Assembly: GCF_030864355.1 (NCBI RefSeq)
Contig: NC_083399.1
Span: 124,001 to 188,000 of the forward strand
Source: Cutaneotrichosporon cavernicola
Lineage: Eukaryota; Basidiomycota; Tremellomycetes; Trichosporonales; Trichosporonaceae
Length of the DNA: 64,000 nt
Direction: 5' to 3'
Shown here one piece after another: positions 45,435 through 56,931 of this stretch. Every line of letters begins with the position of its first letter. Within the stretch, counting starts at the first letter, position 1. The notes below the pieces were generated by a model, which was not told the DNA's origin, did no database searches, and saw nothing but the letters and a program-made list of their open reading frames with translations. Both the position numbers and the translations under genes were made by a program.

Positions 45435-45538
45435 CGACATCGACCTGATTCGAACAGGCGCTCCCGAAGGAAATTGATCGTAGATGACTGCTGGCAGCAC
45501 GTTCTAGTCAATCGCGTTAACCACTCCGCCACGATGCC
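45435..45538 (-). tRNA. tRNA-Ser (anticodon AGA) with a 23-nt intron
   Basis: Acceptor GGCATCG/CGATGTC; D-arm GCGGAGTGGTTAACGC; anticodon stem ATTGA/TCAAT with loop CTAGAA-A; intron after position 37; long variable arm TTCCTTCGGGAGC as in class II tRNAs; T-arm GCCTG-TTCGAAT-CAGGT; discriminator G. A T6 terminator follows (45431-45426). Confidence 0.92.
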
Positions 45539-46005
45539 TCTGGGGAGATCCATTTCGGGGTGAGATATGATCTCGTTGAAGTGAGCGATTGCGCACGTCA
45601 GTGTAGGAACTGGGTAAGCTGTGGTCAGCGAGCCAGGTGCCAGCGACATTCCAGGTGAGACGCAAGCTCTGGTGTGATAAGAGAAATGCGTCACGTGATG
45701 CACGGAATACGGCCGTAACCTCGGCTTTCGGCTAGCGGCGGATACAGGTCTCCCAATCCAACTGCCTAGGTAGGTACCGCCGTACCAAACGGTCCTTCTG
45801 CAACCGCCGTAGCCGTAGGCAGGTAAAGCGCGTGTCCACATTGGCGTCACCATGTCACTTCCGATCCAAGTGGGCTAACTGGGCCAAGTGGGGATTGTGG
45901 GTCGGTCAACATTCGGCAGTGCCGAAAGGACCTGCTCCCGCAGCATAAGAGGCCTCGGCTGCGGCATGAGACTCACCTTTCCCCCCCCCACTTATACTGA
46001 CAACT
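45539..46005. promoter_or_regulatory. promoter region of the acyl-CoA synthetase
   Basis: No gene seen; a C9 run lies at 45981-45989 just before the start. Confidence 0.4.
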
Positions 46006-47898
46006 ATGAGCACCAGCAGCTCCAAATTCAAGCGTACGCGTGCCGAATGTGAGCTGAGCCCGGACCAAGACAAAGCTGACGACAGGTGAGGCGATCCTCA
46101 CGGCGCCAGGTATGCCATGGGAATTGGACGAGGTTGTTCTGAACGGCCGGCGCCAGAAGGTATGGAAGAACACACCACCATACTATCGTTCGTGGGTTGA
46201 GCCGCTGCTCAAGTCTGGTGGTGACAAGGCGTTCATCTCCTCGCCCCTGCCGCCGCCTGCCAACGCCGAGGATCGCGAGGTCGTCACTTTTCTTCAGATG
46301 CATCAACGGACGCTACGGATGGCTGCGTGGTTGCGCACACAGGGGATCCGGCAGGGCGATCGGGTTGCCGTGGCAGCCAACAATTGCGCCGAGTGGCTCA
46401 TGTCCTCGTTCGCAATCCATTACCTTGGCGGCGTCGCGGTAGCCGTCAACAGCCACATGATCATCGACTCGATGGTCTACTGCCTCAGTCACGTCAAGCC
46501 CAAACTTGTGCTCGTGGACGAGGGGGTTGCCAAGGAACTCGCACCAAAGGTCAAGGAGCTTAAGGGGAACGGCGTCGGGCCGATCTGGTGCTGGAGCTCG
46601 CTTGACCACCACCCCGCATCCGTGCGCCAAGCCATCGGCGTGGCCGTCCCCAACCCCTCCAAGGCGCAAATAGACGAGATCATCGCTGGTGTCGGACTCG
46701 AAGGCATCAACCTCGACAGCCCGTGTACCATCTACTTTACGTCGGGCACAACGGGTTACCCCAAGGCGGTACTCAGCAACCAGAGGCAGAACCTACACAA
46801 CGCCCTCTCGGGTACCTTTACGCCTCTGCGCGCAGGTCTGCGCGTCGGCGCTGAACTCAAGGACCTCCTCGCCGCCAAGCCGGAGGGTACACCTCAATCA
46901 GCCATCCTCCTCCCCATCCCGCTTTTCCACTGCACGGGCGGCCAGTCATGGGTGACGCGCTCCCTCAGTGGCGAGGCAATGTTGGTGTTCATGCGCCGTT
47001 GGAGCGTTCCCGAGGCAATCAGGCTCATCGTCAAGCATAATATCAATATTGTGGGCGGAGTACCCTCCATCTCTGCAGCGCTTTATCAGTCCCCCGACCT
47101 GCCCAAGGACTACGTCTTTGACACCATGTCGTACGGCGGTGCACCGCCGCCCGACTCGCTCGCTGGTAATCTCAAGAAACGATGGCCCAACCTCCTGCTT
47201 GTGCACGGGTACGGTATGACCGAGACGAATGCGGTTCACAACGCCCTCGCGGGCCAGGATTACGTCGACCATCCCGACTCGGTCGGCTGGGTCGTTCCTG
47301 TATGTGAGGTCAAAATCGTACACCCCGACACGAGGGAGGAGTTGCCAACTGGCGAGGTTGGAATCATCATGCTGCGCGGACAGAACGTCATGTCTCGCTA
47401 TCTCGACGATCCAGAGGCCACCGCAAAGGTATTTGACAAAGACGGGTGGCTCGATTCGGGCGACGTGGGTTGTGTCGACGAAGAGGAACTACTGTACATC
47501 CGAGACCGGAGCAAGGACTTGATCATCCGTGGCGGTGAGAATATTGCTTCCCTCGAAGTTGAGAATGCGCTCTACCGAGACGACCGCATTGCCGAGGCCG
47601 CAGCCGTTCCCGTGCCATGCCCAATTATGGGCGAACGCGTCGGCGCCATGGTCAGCCTTGCGCCTGGATGCACTGCCTCCGCAGAGAGTATCATGAGCGA
47701 GGCCTTCCCGAGGTTACGACACGCCGCCCGGCCCGTCATCGTCGTTGTTCACCACGAGGAACTACGTAAGTCGGGTTTGGAAGACGAGACCGTAGCTCAC
47801 ATCAAGCGCGCAATGCCAACGGCAAGATTGTCAAGACGGACGTGAAGAAGATGGTCGGCGAAAAGTGGAAGAAGGAGCAGCCCCGCGCAAAGCTCTAA
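46006..47898 (+). CDS. acyl-CoA synthetase / AMP-dependent ligase
   Basis: A 599-residue ANL-superfamily enzyme from three exons (46006-46033, 46086-47765, 47807-47898). Motifs in order: the phosphate loop YFTSGTTGYPKAV, YGMTET, GWLDSGDVG, the hinge region DRSKDLIIRGGENI and, after the last splice, the catalytic-lysine end PRNANGKIVK. It activates a carboxylic acid to an acyl-AMP and then a CoA ester; chain length or aromatic preference cannot be read. The C-terminal tripeptide AKL is a good PTS1, so a peroxisomal location is likely. It could take the acid made by the dehydrogenase at 41.2 kb, though a finger protein and a tRNA lie between. Confidence 0.93.
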
Positions 47899-48125
47899 TT
47901 TGGCATCTCATCATTTCGACGGTAGACTATGCGATTGTTGGGCGTCTCCTTTGCAACCAAGGGGATGTGCATGTCATTCCGGCTACGGCAGCCAAGGTAT
48001 TCAATCTACGCCCAGAATCTCTTGTTCCACCCCTCCTCGCGTCGATTAATCATTCTCTACACTGTACACCCTCGCTCTCACTCCTCATCACTATTAAAGA
48101 CACCCCACTAACCTCTTACTAACCT

Positions 48126-48856
48126 CTATTCCTTCTTCTCATTCTTCACCTCGTCAAACGCAATGCAGAGAGCTGCAATGAGGGCGAGATCAACGCCCGG
48201 CGCAACCGTAACATAGTACTGATGTGAGAACCGCGCCCTTACACTTACTCCTGCCCTCATCCCACACTCACAGTCTGCTTGTCCGCAATCCACTCGCGCA
48301 TGTGGAGCAGCTTACGGCTAATCTGCGCAACCGGAATATTGCCATTGAGCACGATGGTGGTCCCAAGCCCAAACATGTCGCCGCGCATACTCAACTCGGC
48401 ATTCTCTCCCGTGTTGGCATTACGGAACGTTGCGGTCATCTTGGTGCCCACTTCCATCAGCCTTTTCTTCATCATTCTCACAGGCGATGTTACGCTTAAC
48501 GCGGAACAGTTCATGTCCACGCGCGTCCTCGGCCACAAACGTGCTCATGAAAGCAATGAGCTTGTCACGCATGCTGAACAGCAGGTTACCCGACGCGTCC
48601 GTCACGTCTACCCTCAGCATTGTCTGAATGCCTACCTACTCTTGCGGTCGCGGAAACTGACGACTTTGCCCTTGCAGCGTACGACGGTCTTGCCTGTCGC
48701 TGCATCCTTGACGCTGAAGTCGTCGCCCGAGAGTGAGAAGATCTGCTCGCGCAGTACAAGGGTCACGGGTCCCTGGGAGATGAATGCGGGGAAGACAGCG
48801 ACGGGAGGGTGGACCGGCTGCAGTGCCACGGGGCTGGAAGGCAGGAATATGCCCAT
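48126..48856 (-). CDS. LURP-one-related (LOR) protein, paralogue 2
   Basis: A 200-residue protein from four exons: 48856-48640, 48607-48494, 48450-48272, 48218-48126. The LOR fold is shown by VLREQIFSLSGDDFSVKD, the repeated beta-strand block FRDRKNVTDASGNLLFSMRDK, GTKMTATFRNANTG and the C-terminal helix YYVTVAPGVDLALIAALCIAFDE. The first intron (32 nt, GTAGGT to GGGTAG) was chosen over a 23-nt alternative because it restores the conserved VTDASGN reading at normal length. It converges with the acyl-CoA synthetase. A 19-nt C run on the coding strand lies only 10 nt upstream of the ATG. Confidence 0.83.
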
Positions 48857-48865
48857 GATAGAGTT

Positions 48866-48884
48866 GGGGGGGGGGGGGGGGGGG
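48866..48884 (-). repeat. homopolymer C19 (G19 on plus) in the leader of LOR paralogue 2
   Basis: Nineteen uninterrupted G on the plus strand, ending 10 nt upstream of the start codon on the minus strand. Length is likely unstable and hard to sequence. Confidence 0.9.
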
Positions 48885-50454
48885 AGCTTGACACGAGACC
48901 TGGTGGGGAGTTGCTAGAGGGGTAGCCGTTTGGGGGGTGGCAATCTAGTTAAACAGGGTTGTGAGCTCAAGGTCTTGAGACAAGCTGATGAGTTGATAAA
49001 CATGTGGAGTGACCAATCAAGAAATTGAGAAGCAAACAAGCGAAGACCTCGCCCTGTCGACCGTGCACAAAGCTGTGCACGCACGGAGCTATGTTACCCA
49101 TCTTCTCGCCATCAGTCCTTCAGTCCAAGTTGTCAACTGCCATCAGTTTGGGCCGTCGCATGACGCCGGAGACAGCGTCATACGAGGCATCTTGGCTCCC
49201 CAGCCTCAGTGGTCCCCTGTGAGCCACCCGATAGAGCTACAAGTGCACCTCACATGGCCAACACCATGCCAGCTGCTCAAGCACGTATTCTAAGTTTGAT
49301 CTAGCTCACGTGACTCCCTGTTCACCATGAGCTCATGTTGGATTACTTTCCTGAAAAGCACCGCAACGACGCAGGCACAATCCAGAGTAGCGTAGAGCGC
49401 GGATCCGACGTTTAACTGGGAATACCGCGGACCTTGGCTGGCTATCACTGCTACAGCGAGACCGATGTAACTTTTAAGATCATCGTCAATCACGCGCGAC
49501 GGAGGCCGGAATTGCATGTCCGGCACGGCTGGCACAACCACCACCGCGCGCCGACTCGGCCAACCTCTCTGTCTCTAGGATCGAGTTTCTCCCGAGGGAT
49601 GCCTTGCCCGAGGTCGCAGCACGCTGGCGGGTCATTCAAGAGGGTTAGACCCATCCCACTACCTGGTCACGCATCCTTTGTCCCTGGTCGCCAACGATTA
49701 GACGGCTGCACCTTTGCCCTCGAGCTGCCTCTCGTTCTACTTGCGTTCTGTGTGACTCCCACAGCCACGACCCATTGCCGGCCTCACGAGTTGCCTCGCG
49801 AGTTGTACCCCTTGATGTCGTCCCGGTACTGTAGCTGGATCATCCACGACCTCGCAACCAGCACCAGCCGCCACCGCGGGCACCTCCGCCGACCCCGTCA
49901 ATCGCAATGCCATCCACACCTCATCTCAGTGATTGCCCATCGTGCTACTCGTCCCCGTCGTCCGTCACCAGCTCATCCCCATTCCTGCCGCCGAACACCG
50001 TTTGAAGTAGCTGGCTTTGCGTCGCGGATTCCACACCGTCTTGTGCCCTCGACAATCTCTGTTCGGCAGCTCTCACAGTCCTCACGATGTCCGTTCGCCT
50101 TGCCACTCCTACGAGCTACACAAAGAGATTGATCGCGTTGGGCCGAGGAGAACGAGGGAGGACAGGTTGTACTCGGCCCGCGGAAGCAACCGCCCACTGA
50201 TACGTCGGGTACCAGGCCTGCGAAGAGCCCGATCAGCCTTGTACCTCTGATTATAATTTAGATATACGTACGGAAGGCACAAGCGCCAAGTATGTAACCC
50301 ATCATCAAGCATTCCGTCTGGCTTCCGCCACGGATCACGTCAGCCGGGCTACAAACGATCCGAGAAGCGATAGTCAACTTAGTTTCCACTTGCATTGAAA
50401 TGACTCTACCCTCATAGACGAGCTTACTATCTGCTACATTGCTCAGCCAGCCAG
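48885..50454. other. intergenic region with one unexplained 232-codon frame
   Basis: The frame 49434-50132 (+) is Arg/His/Pro/Ser-rich with no recognisable domain, no matching splice pattern and no relation to the neighbouring LOR genes. I do not call it a gene. Nothing else seen. Confidence 0.4.
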
Positions 50455-51184
50455 CTAGCAGCGACCCAGCTCCTCAAAGATGAGGCACGCCGCGACCGCG
50501 AGCGAGATGTCGAAACCGGGTGCGATGGCGACAAAGTACTGACGTCAGCCTCTTCTACTTCTCTCTCTTCCACTCCTTCTCTCGACCCACCGTGTCCTTG
50601 TCGACGATCACAACGGGCGACACGTTCTTCTCGCACGACGTAGACACAGCCACGACGGGCACATCACCCGCCAGCATGAGGGCATTGCCGTCGCCGTTCG
50701 GGCCGAACATGCCACCGGCGAGGGAGACGCGAGCCTCGGCACGGCCGGGGAGTGTCACGATCGCGGTGAGGTTGCGGTTGTTGTCTACCTTAGTTTACAT
50801 TCTGAGGAATCAAGCCTACCAGTGGTGCTGACGCGCAGGTCGGCGCGCCGGGTCGAGTCGTGAGCGTTGATCTCGATCGCGCCGTCACGCATCCGCTTGG
50901 GGAAGAAGAAGACAAGCCCGCCGTACGAGTTGTAAAGGCCTGCGTGAGTTCTAGGAGAACAACAATTCAACTCGTCTGGAGCAATTCCGCAACTTACATG
51001 GGCTGGAGCGATCGTTCCGGAACGTGAACAGCAGGCTGCCCTTCACGGCATCGCGGATCTCGACGACCTCGCGGCGCGGGGTAACCCACGCGCCGCGCTT
51101 GAGCGCGAGCACGACCTCGCGGCGCTCCAGGTACTTGACGTGGTGGAAGATGGGGGGCGAGACGATGGGGAGGGCGAAGGTCAT
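50455..51184 (-). CDS. LURP-one-related (LOR) protein, paralogue 3
   Basis: A 194-residue protein from four exons: 51184-50998, 50939-50820, 50784-50591, 50538-50455. It has the LOR pattern: REVVEIRDAVKGSLLFTFRND, LYNSYGGLVFFFP, a middle strand block (NLTAIVTLPGRAEARVSLAGG) and the C-terminal helix YFVAIAPGFDISLAVAACLIFEE. The third intron ends in GGTAG, the same type of acceptor as in paralogue 2. It is more diverged than the other two and has the order of exons conserved. It is divergent from POT1 with 606 nt between start codons. Biochemical role unknown. Confidence 0.8.
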
Positions 51185-51790
51185 GTAGATGTCAGTTAGT
51201 GGGTGGCGGGGATGCTGGTGTAGGATGAGGAGTGTGAGAGCAATGGCAAGCTTTCAGGTTCAAATATGCGGGGGGTGCCGGCTCGGAAGGGCGAGGAATA
51301 AGGGGGGGCCATGAACGTGTGTGAGAAGCTTGGGACCGCTTGGACTTTGAAGAGCGCCTTCAGCACGACCGTGGCGTGAAGCCACGGACCGTCTCTCGAG
51401 TGTTGGCCCGTCAACGATGATGTGGTCATCTGAGCGCAAGTAGAGCCGATGAGTGAGCGGTTTAGTGCTTCTGGGAGCTGCCGCATCCAGTCTAATGACC
51501 AATGGAGCGTCTTGACGTCCTCGAATGCTTCGCAATTCGAAGATCTGGGGTAGCAGATGGAGCGCCGGAGGCCGGAACAGAGAGGCATCGGCAAAAGTCA
51601 ACGGATCAGTTCGAATCCGCGACGCGTCTTCCGCACCTTTCCAACCGTGCAGGCACGACACGTGGCAACCGGATGATTGGACCGGTCTCAACAACAAACG
51701 CGTTTCACTCCAGATACCACTGGCGTCAACACTCCAACACTTTACAACTCCACGCTTAACGACCTCACTACGCCGAATCACATCTCCCCC
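51185..51790. promoter_or_regulatory. divergent promoter, LOR paralogue 3 / POT1
   Basis: Overlapping open frames on both strands lack family features and look like chance. Nothing else seen. Confidence 0.4.
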
Positions 51791-54700
51791 ATGGCGTTCT
51801 CCTCAGACGACCTTGTCGAGGGTGTCACCTTCCCCGAGGTGATGCAGGAGGGTCGCCTGGCCGCCGTCTTCCCGTTCGTCGCCACCTTCCCAACAGTCAA
51901 GTTCATGTTACGCGTCAGGGTCCCCAACACCTCGGATTACGGCTCGAGCAAGCTAGCCACCTTCTACCCCGTCATCGAGGTACTTCCTGTTCGCGCGGGC
52001 CCAGAGGCCGACGACGAGGCGCGCAGCAACACAGACTGGCTCCTGAGACATGCCGGCCGCAACATCTCCGTGCAGCTAGGAGGGCTGCGGATTAGCAGGG
52101 TCGAGACCGAGGGCGGCCGCCTCACCATCCACTGCAGCGCTGTGGGTCCGCGGCTTGTCCTTGCTGGCGGATCCCGGCAACTTCTCCGGGAGAGTAAGCC
52201 AGGCCAGGCCGACAAGCGAGGAAGGCAGCTGACTGCAGGATCGAAAGCGGCCACGGCACCCCGATGGGCCTTCCACACTCCTTCCCCCGCTCCCCAGCTG
52301 GAGACCGAAGCGAGACAACAGATCCGCGAGACGTCTGCCGAGCTCTCTCCATCCAAACTGAATCCGGAGCAGGCGGCCACCGTACCGCTCAACGAGCCGC
52401 GACCCAGTCCGGCGCAAGCCCAGCGAGTACCCCTGACATCGCACAGGAGCCGCTCACCACGACCGCTGTCAACGCACGCAAGAGAGTTCAAGAGCTTCAA
52501 GCGACCGCCTCCAGCTAGCGAGCCAGGGAAGCGCGAAGAGAAGCGCCAGCGATTCCCCTCCCCACAGGCCTCGGCGCAGGCGGGACCGTCGCGTGTGACG
52601 ATGGTTACGCACCGAATAGCGCAGACGCGACCTTTCCCGCATCCAACGTCCGTACGTCCTCCGCCTCCCCTCGCTCCCGATCTGCAACGGGGTGAGCCAG
52701 TCACCGTGCACCTCGCAGGCAACCCCACGTCTGTCCCCGCGCCCCGAGATGGCCCTGGGCGGCAATACCTTCCCTCACCGTCGACGTATTTCTCCAGCAG
52801 AGACACGATCGAGAGCCCTTTCCTTACACAGGAGTCGATGAATGTTGAGGACATCGACCTCCCTCGAACCTCCCAGCCGGCGCTGACGCTATTCCAGCCG
52901 TCGCATCCTTCATCGCCGAAGGCTGCAGTTACCCGCCAGGAACCCGAACTTCCCGAGTCCCCGCCTCCGCGGCTACGAGTGTCCCCCGAGCCACCGGTCG
53001 TAACACCAGGCAGACGGTTGTCGGTCGGCGCTTCTCCTGTACCCACGCCTGAGGTCCAGCGAAGCCGGTTTTCCTCTTCGGCTGCGGCTGATCGGGCTGC
53101 GCGGCGGGCCACTATCCTGGCTCGAAAAGCGGAGCTCTTGGCCCAGTTGCGGGATCTCGAAGAACAGGACGTCCAGGAGAGACTGGTAGCGGATTCGAGG
53201 GTGCAGCTCGCATCGGAAGTGCAGACCCACGAATTAGCCGCTGGGTATAGTGCGTCTAAACCCAAGGCAACTCTCGCGAAGTCGGAGCAAGAACCGCCTA
53301 AAAAGGAAATAAGTGGGCGCAACAGAGCGAAGGCGCCGTCATCGAAGATACAACTCGCCACGGTGTCTTGTAAGGCGGTAGGTGTATTGAGGCCGCGTAC
53401 AAGTATGAGCCCCGACGTTTCACTGGAGAATCGCCGCTTATCACGGTCTGCCTCCACCTCTGTCTCAGTCGCGCAACAAAATGCTGCGGCTGTTGTGCAA
53501 CCACCTCCCTCACTCAAGTCTCGTCATACCGCCCAAGCTCCGGCGGAAGTTCGTCGCGCCGCTGAGGAACGTATACGTCAAGCCAACGCCGCTCGCCTCG
53601 CGCAGGAGGCGGCGAAGGAAGATGAGAGGGCAGTCGAGGCATCAAGGTTGGAAGAGCCATTCACTGTCGGAGTAGGCCTCTTCGTAACGACCGAACTGAC
53701 AATAGAAATGGACATACACACCTCTCGGTGCACTCGTCTCTGGCACTACGAGGCATGTAATGGGCGTCATCCAGCGAGTTGACCCGGCTAAAGAGACCAG
53801 GGGAGGTGAGTGGTGTCGCAATATTTTATCGTCTAATCGCTTATCATAGGCGACTGGGCTCTCCATATATATATTAGGGACCCGACATCCAGTGAGGGCG
53901 ACGACACGGCGGTGACAGTCTTCCGTCAAGAAGCGGAGATTCAGAATCAGCCGTTCCATATAGGGCAGGCTGTCCTCTTCCGCAACCTGAAGGTGAGCCC
54001 CAGAGTGTGGCCACCTTGACTCGCTAACGGCAGATCACCCCCTGGAATAATCGACCCAAAGGTCATGCCTATCGCACTCCAGCTAGCGAGTGGTGTATCT
54101 TGCTGGGCGGCAAGAAGACCGTACCAGGAGGCCAACCGCAACCGCATCCTATATACCAAGACGAGATCACGCGCCTCAAGGCGCTGGCGAAGTGGTACCG
54201 CGAAGCCGGCGGCACTGCATCGGGACGGCAGCACACGACCGACACCAGCACGAGCCGCCTTTCCTCCAAGCGCAGGACTCTCGGTGAGGTCACACCAGGG
54301 GACTTCTTTGATGCGACGGTCAAGATCATGCACGTCCACACGCGAGACACGTATGCGACAACCCAGGCCAGGTCCAAGTACGAGCTGTACATCACCGACG
54401 GTACGGTTAACCCGCAACCGACACATAATTTCCACAACGTCGACATCGGCACCCCGCCAGGTGCTCTTATGTGTTTGACCGTCTTCTCCAACGTCGATGA
54501 GGCCTCGGAGCGCCTTTTCAAGTACGGCGCAATCCTACACTTCAAGAACGTGAATGCGAACCGGTACAGGGGACAAGGGGATCTCGAGCTCAAGTGGAGT
54601 GACAAGGTTACCGGAGAACAATTGGACAAGGGCTGGAAGGACAAGAGGTGTTTCCCCGTGGAAGCTGATAAGCCTGAGGCAATCGAGATCGAGGAGTGAG

Positions 54701-55471
54701 TATGTGGGGGACTTGACGGTCCCTTCCATTCCTGCTAACAGCAGGCGCATCAAGGCACTCAAGGCGGCTCACTCTCGTGGGGAGACTCTCGCAACCCCAT
54801 CGCACCAGCACCAGCACGCGCAGACCAGTGCCGTCCAAACACTCCCCTCCGCACCACGACCTGTCCCAACCATCTCGTCGGCCCTGATGACCAAGTTCAC
54901 CGACGAGGCATCCCATCCCCGCTCGACTGTAGCGCAAATCCTAGCCAACACAACCGCCCCGAACCGCTTCCGCACACTGGCGCGCGTGAAGGCGATCCAT
55001 TCGCGCGACGCCAAGGGGTCGGCGAAAGGTGATCTCGCTGTGCTGTGGTGCAAGCGCTGCAACAACACCTTTGCCAAAGACCACTGTCAGACTTGCAATG
55101 ACCGGAGCATGAAGAACGCAGAGGTGCGGTGGCAGCTGCTCCTCGTGCTCGAGCCGGAGCACGCCGACGGCGAGGAGACCCCACCCGACTGCGCCGCTGT
55201 CGTAGTCTTGGACGGCGATGAGGCTGCCGCTATCCTCCCAGCTCTCCCTCCGCTTGCACCTGGGCCCAACGAGGTCGCGCGACTACGCAAGCGCATCTCC
55301 GGCTACGACAAGTTCAAGAAGCCGGTCCAAGACCTCCTCCTGGGCCCCGATGTCAACGGCGAACGTACCCCGCCGCTCATCGACTGGACCGTCGAGAGTT
55401 ATGCCAGTGGCCCAAACGGCCAGCTGGATCACCTGTGTTTCCGCGTGTTTGGGATGCGCAGTGGCGGTTAG
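51791..55471 (+). CDS. POT1: POT1-type telomere single-strand-binding protein with long N-terminal extension
   Basis: A 1174-residue protein from five exons: 51791-53671, 53706-53805, 53850-53992, 54034-54695, 54745-55471. The POT1 first OB fold begins at about residue 629 (YTPLGALVSGTTRHVMGVIQRV, shown in part: TPLGALVSG; then DPAKETRGG and IYIRDPTSS). A second OB-like part spans about 790-925, and the C-terminal part has a zinc ribbon (CKRC and CQTC) like the OB3 insert of human POT1. POT1 caps the telomeric G-overhang. Residues 1-627 are extra: a possibly folded start (1-125), long Pro/Ser-rich stretches and an Arg/Ala/Glu-rich helical part. The 34-nt intron at 53672 fuses the two; without it the OB fold would lack its first strand, so I keep one gene. 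Confidence 0.85.
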
Positions 55472-55765
55472 TGTTTGAGGAGGGCATAGGCTGTGGAGTC
55501 TCGATATTGTACCTCGTTGTAACATTGCAACATAAGTCACAGGTAATCACTTGTTCAGGAGAATCAAGACGAACTGCTGCCAGCTACTAGCCACCAGCTA
55601 CCTCCTTGTACCCTGACGCCTCAGTACATCTCCTTGCTCCATCTAGTGCTTGAAGATCAAAATGTTATACATTACCTGCCAGTGTTGTAAGTGACACGGA
55701 ACCCCGTGCGTGCAAAGTGCGGCAGTGACCGTCCACGGACGCCACTGAACCCCCAACCGTCCCGC
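55472..55765. other. convergent spacer between POT1 and UBC7
   Basis: No gene seen. Confidence 0.5.
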
Positions 55766-56931
55766 CTAGTCGTACGCCTCCTCCGCCGAACGGCGCACGA
55801 GACGCTTAACCTTCTTCTTGTATCCTGATGTCAGGTTATGATAACGCTATTAGCTCACCATCGTAGTCCTCGCGCACTTGCTTCGCAGCGTCGACGTTGG
55901 CAGGCGAATTGAGGTCCGGCACGTCGGCAGAGAGCAGAGAGATGACCGAGATGAGCTTAAGTCAGCAGGCTTGTGGGCATGTAGCTGCAACTCACAACAC
56001 TCTCAACAGTGTGGACTGGGAGCCATCGCTCGCTCGCGTCCTCGTATCCCCACTCGTCCTCGCCTGGTGCATGCTGTGGTCAGGCAGCGTCACACACAAT
56101 AACTCACCAGGATAGACACACAAACCTCGCCCTTACGGCCCCCACCGCTGTAGACATTCGGGTGCCACATCTCGGTGTCGAAGATCATCTTGGGCGGGAG
56201 GATCGGGTATTCCTGCGGCGGTCAACTCATAACATTCTTAGGCTGCTGCAGCGGCAAGCATACTCACAGGAGGGAATATAAGGCGAGCCTTGAGGATTGC
56301 ACCCTCGTACAGCGTATCGGTAGGGCTGCGAGGAGGAAGGTCGAGGAAGGCGGGAAGGAAGCAGGTGAAGGTTGGGGGAAGGGTGAAGGAGTGTGACGTG
56401 AGGCGAGCGGCGTATCGCGTCGTGGGCAATGACGACAGAAGAGAATGTGTGATGCCCAAGCCGTATCGGTGGAAGTCGCGTCAGCACCATCCCAACATCA
56501 GGTAGCGTGCTCGTGCGCTGTGCACTGCGCACCGACTCACCCCATGATGACGATGGACCACTCGAGTATGTTGTCGTCGTCAACGAGACCGGCGCTGAAT
56601 CCGTCCACGGGGTTCCTCTGGAGGTCTGGGGTTAGCATCGAGTCCATGACAGGTTACAATGCGACGCGAGGCTATGACGGCATGCGACCACCACATAGCT
56701 GGGGAAGGCACAACTGGTTCAAGGCGCAGCCTGCCCACACTGACGTGTATCCTGTCCCCCCTCTCCTAGCTACCGGATATAACACCCGAGGGAAGACTTA
56801 CCACGCAGCTGCCTGCGGAGAAGGAGAGAGCAGTTGGCGGTGTTAGACACCGGCGTGCCGGTGCCAGTGCCGGGCCGAGAGGAAGGATATGGCGGAGTGG
56901 CCGTGCCAGTAGAGGGTCGCGTTGGGGGCAT
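55766..56931 (-). CDS. UBC7: ubiquitin-conjugating enzyme E2, UBC7/UBE2G type
   Basis: A 203-residue E2 from seven exons: 56931-56802, 56625-56541, 56325-56268, 56212-56108, 56073-55996, 55955-55859, 55824-55766. After a Thr/Pro/Gly-rich lead of about 30 residues comes the E2 fold: [27 protein letters not shown], the HPN motif in MWHPNVY, the active Cys in GEVCVSIL, and the acidic insert [22 protein letters not shown] that marks the Ubc7 group. In yeast Ubc7 works with Cue1 and Hrd1/Doa10 in ER-associated degradation. The introns vary widely (30-215 nt). It is divergent from NOC4 with 293 nt between starts. Confidence 0.93.

Noticed and set aside
48613..48635. 23-nt ultrashort intron in LOR paralogue 2
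   Set aside because: Using GTAGGT at 48639 and the later acceptor gives a 32-nt intron and restores the conserved VTDASGN block.
49434..50132. 232-codon open frame on the plus strand as a gene
   Set aside because: Arg/His/Pro composition, no family motif, no splice structure; kept only as an unexplained frame.
51600..51640. tRNA-like B box (GTTCGAATCC)
   Set aside because: No T-stem pairing, no A box or anticodon arm at the right distance.
51964..53517. 517-codon open frame on the minus strand
   Set aside because: Antisense shadow of the GC-rich first exon of the POT1 gene; no domain.
53684..53705. 22-nt ultrashort intron in POT1
   Set aside because: A donor 12 nt upstream (53672) gives a normal 34-nt intron in the same phase.
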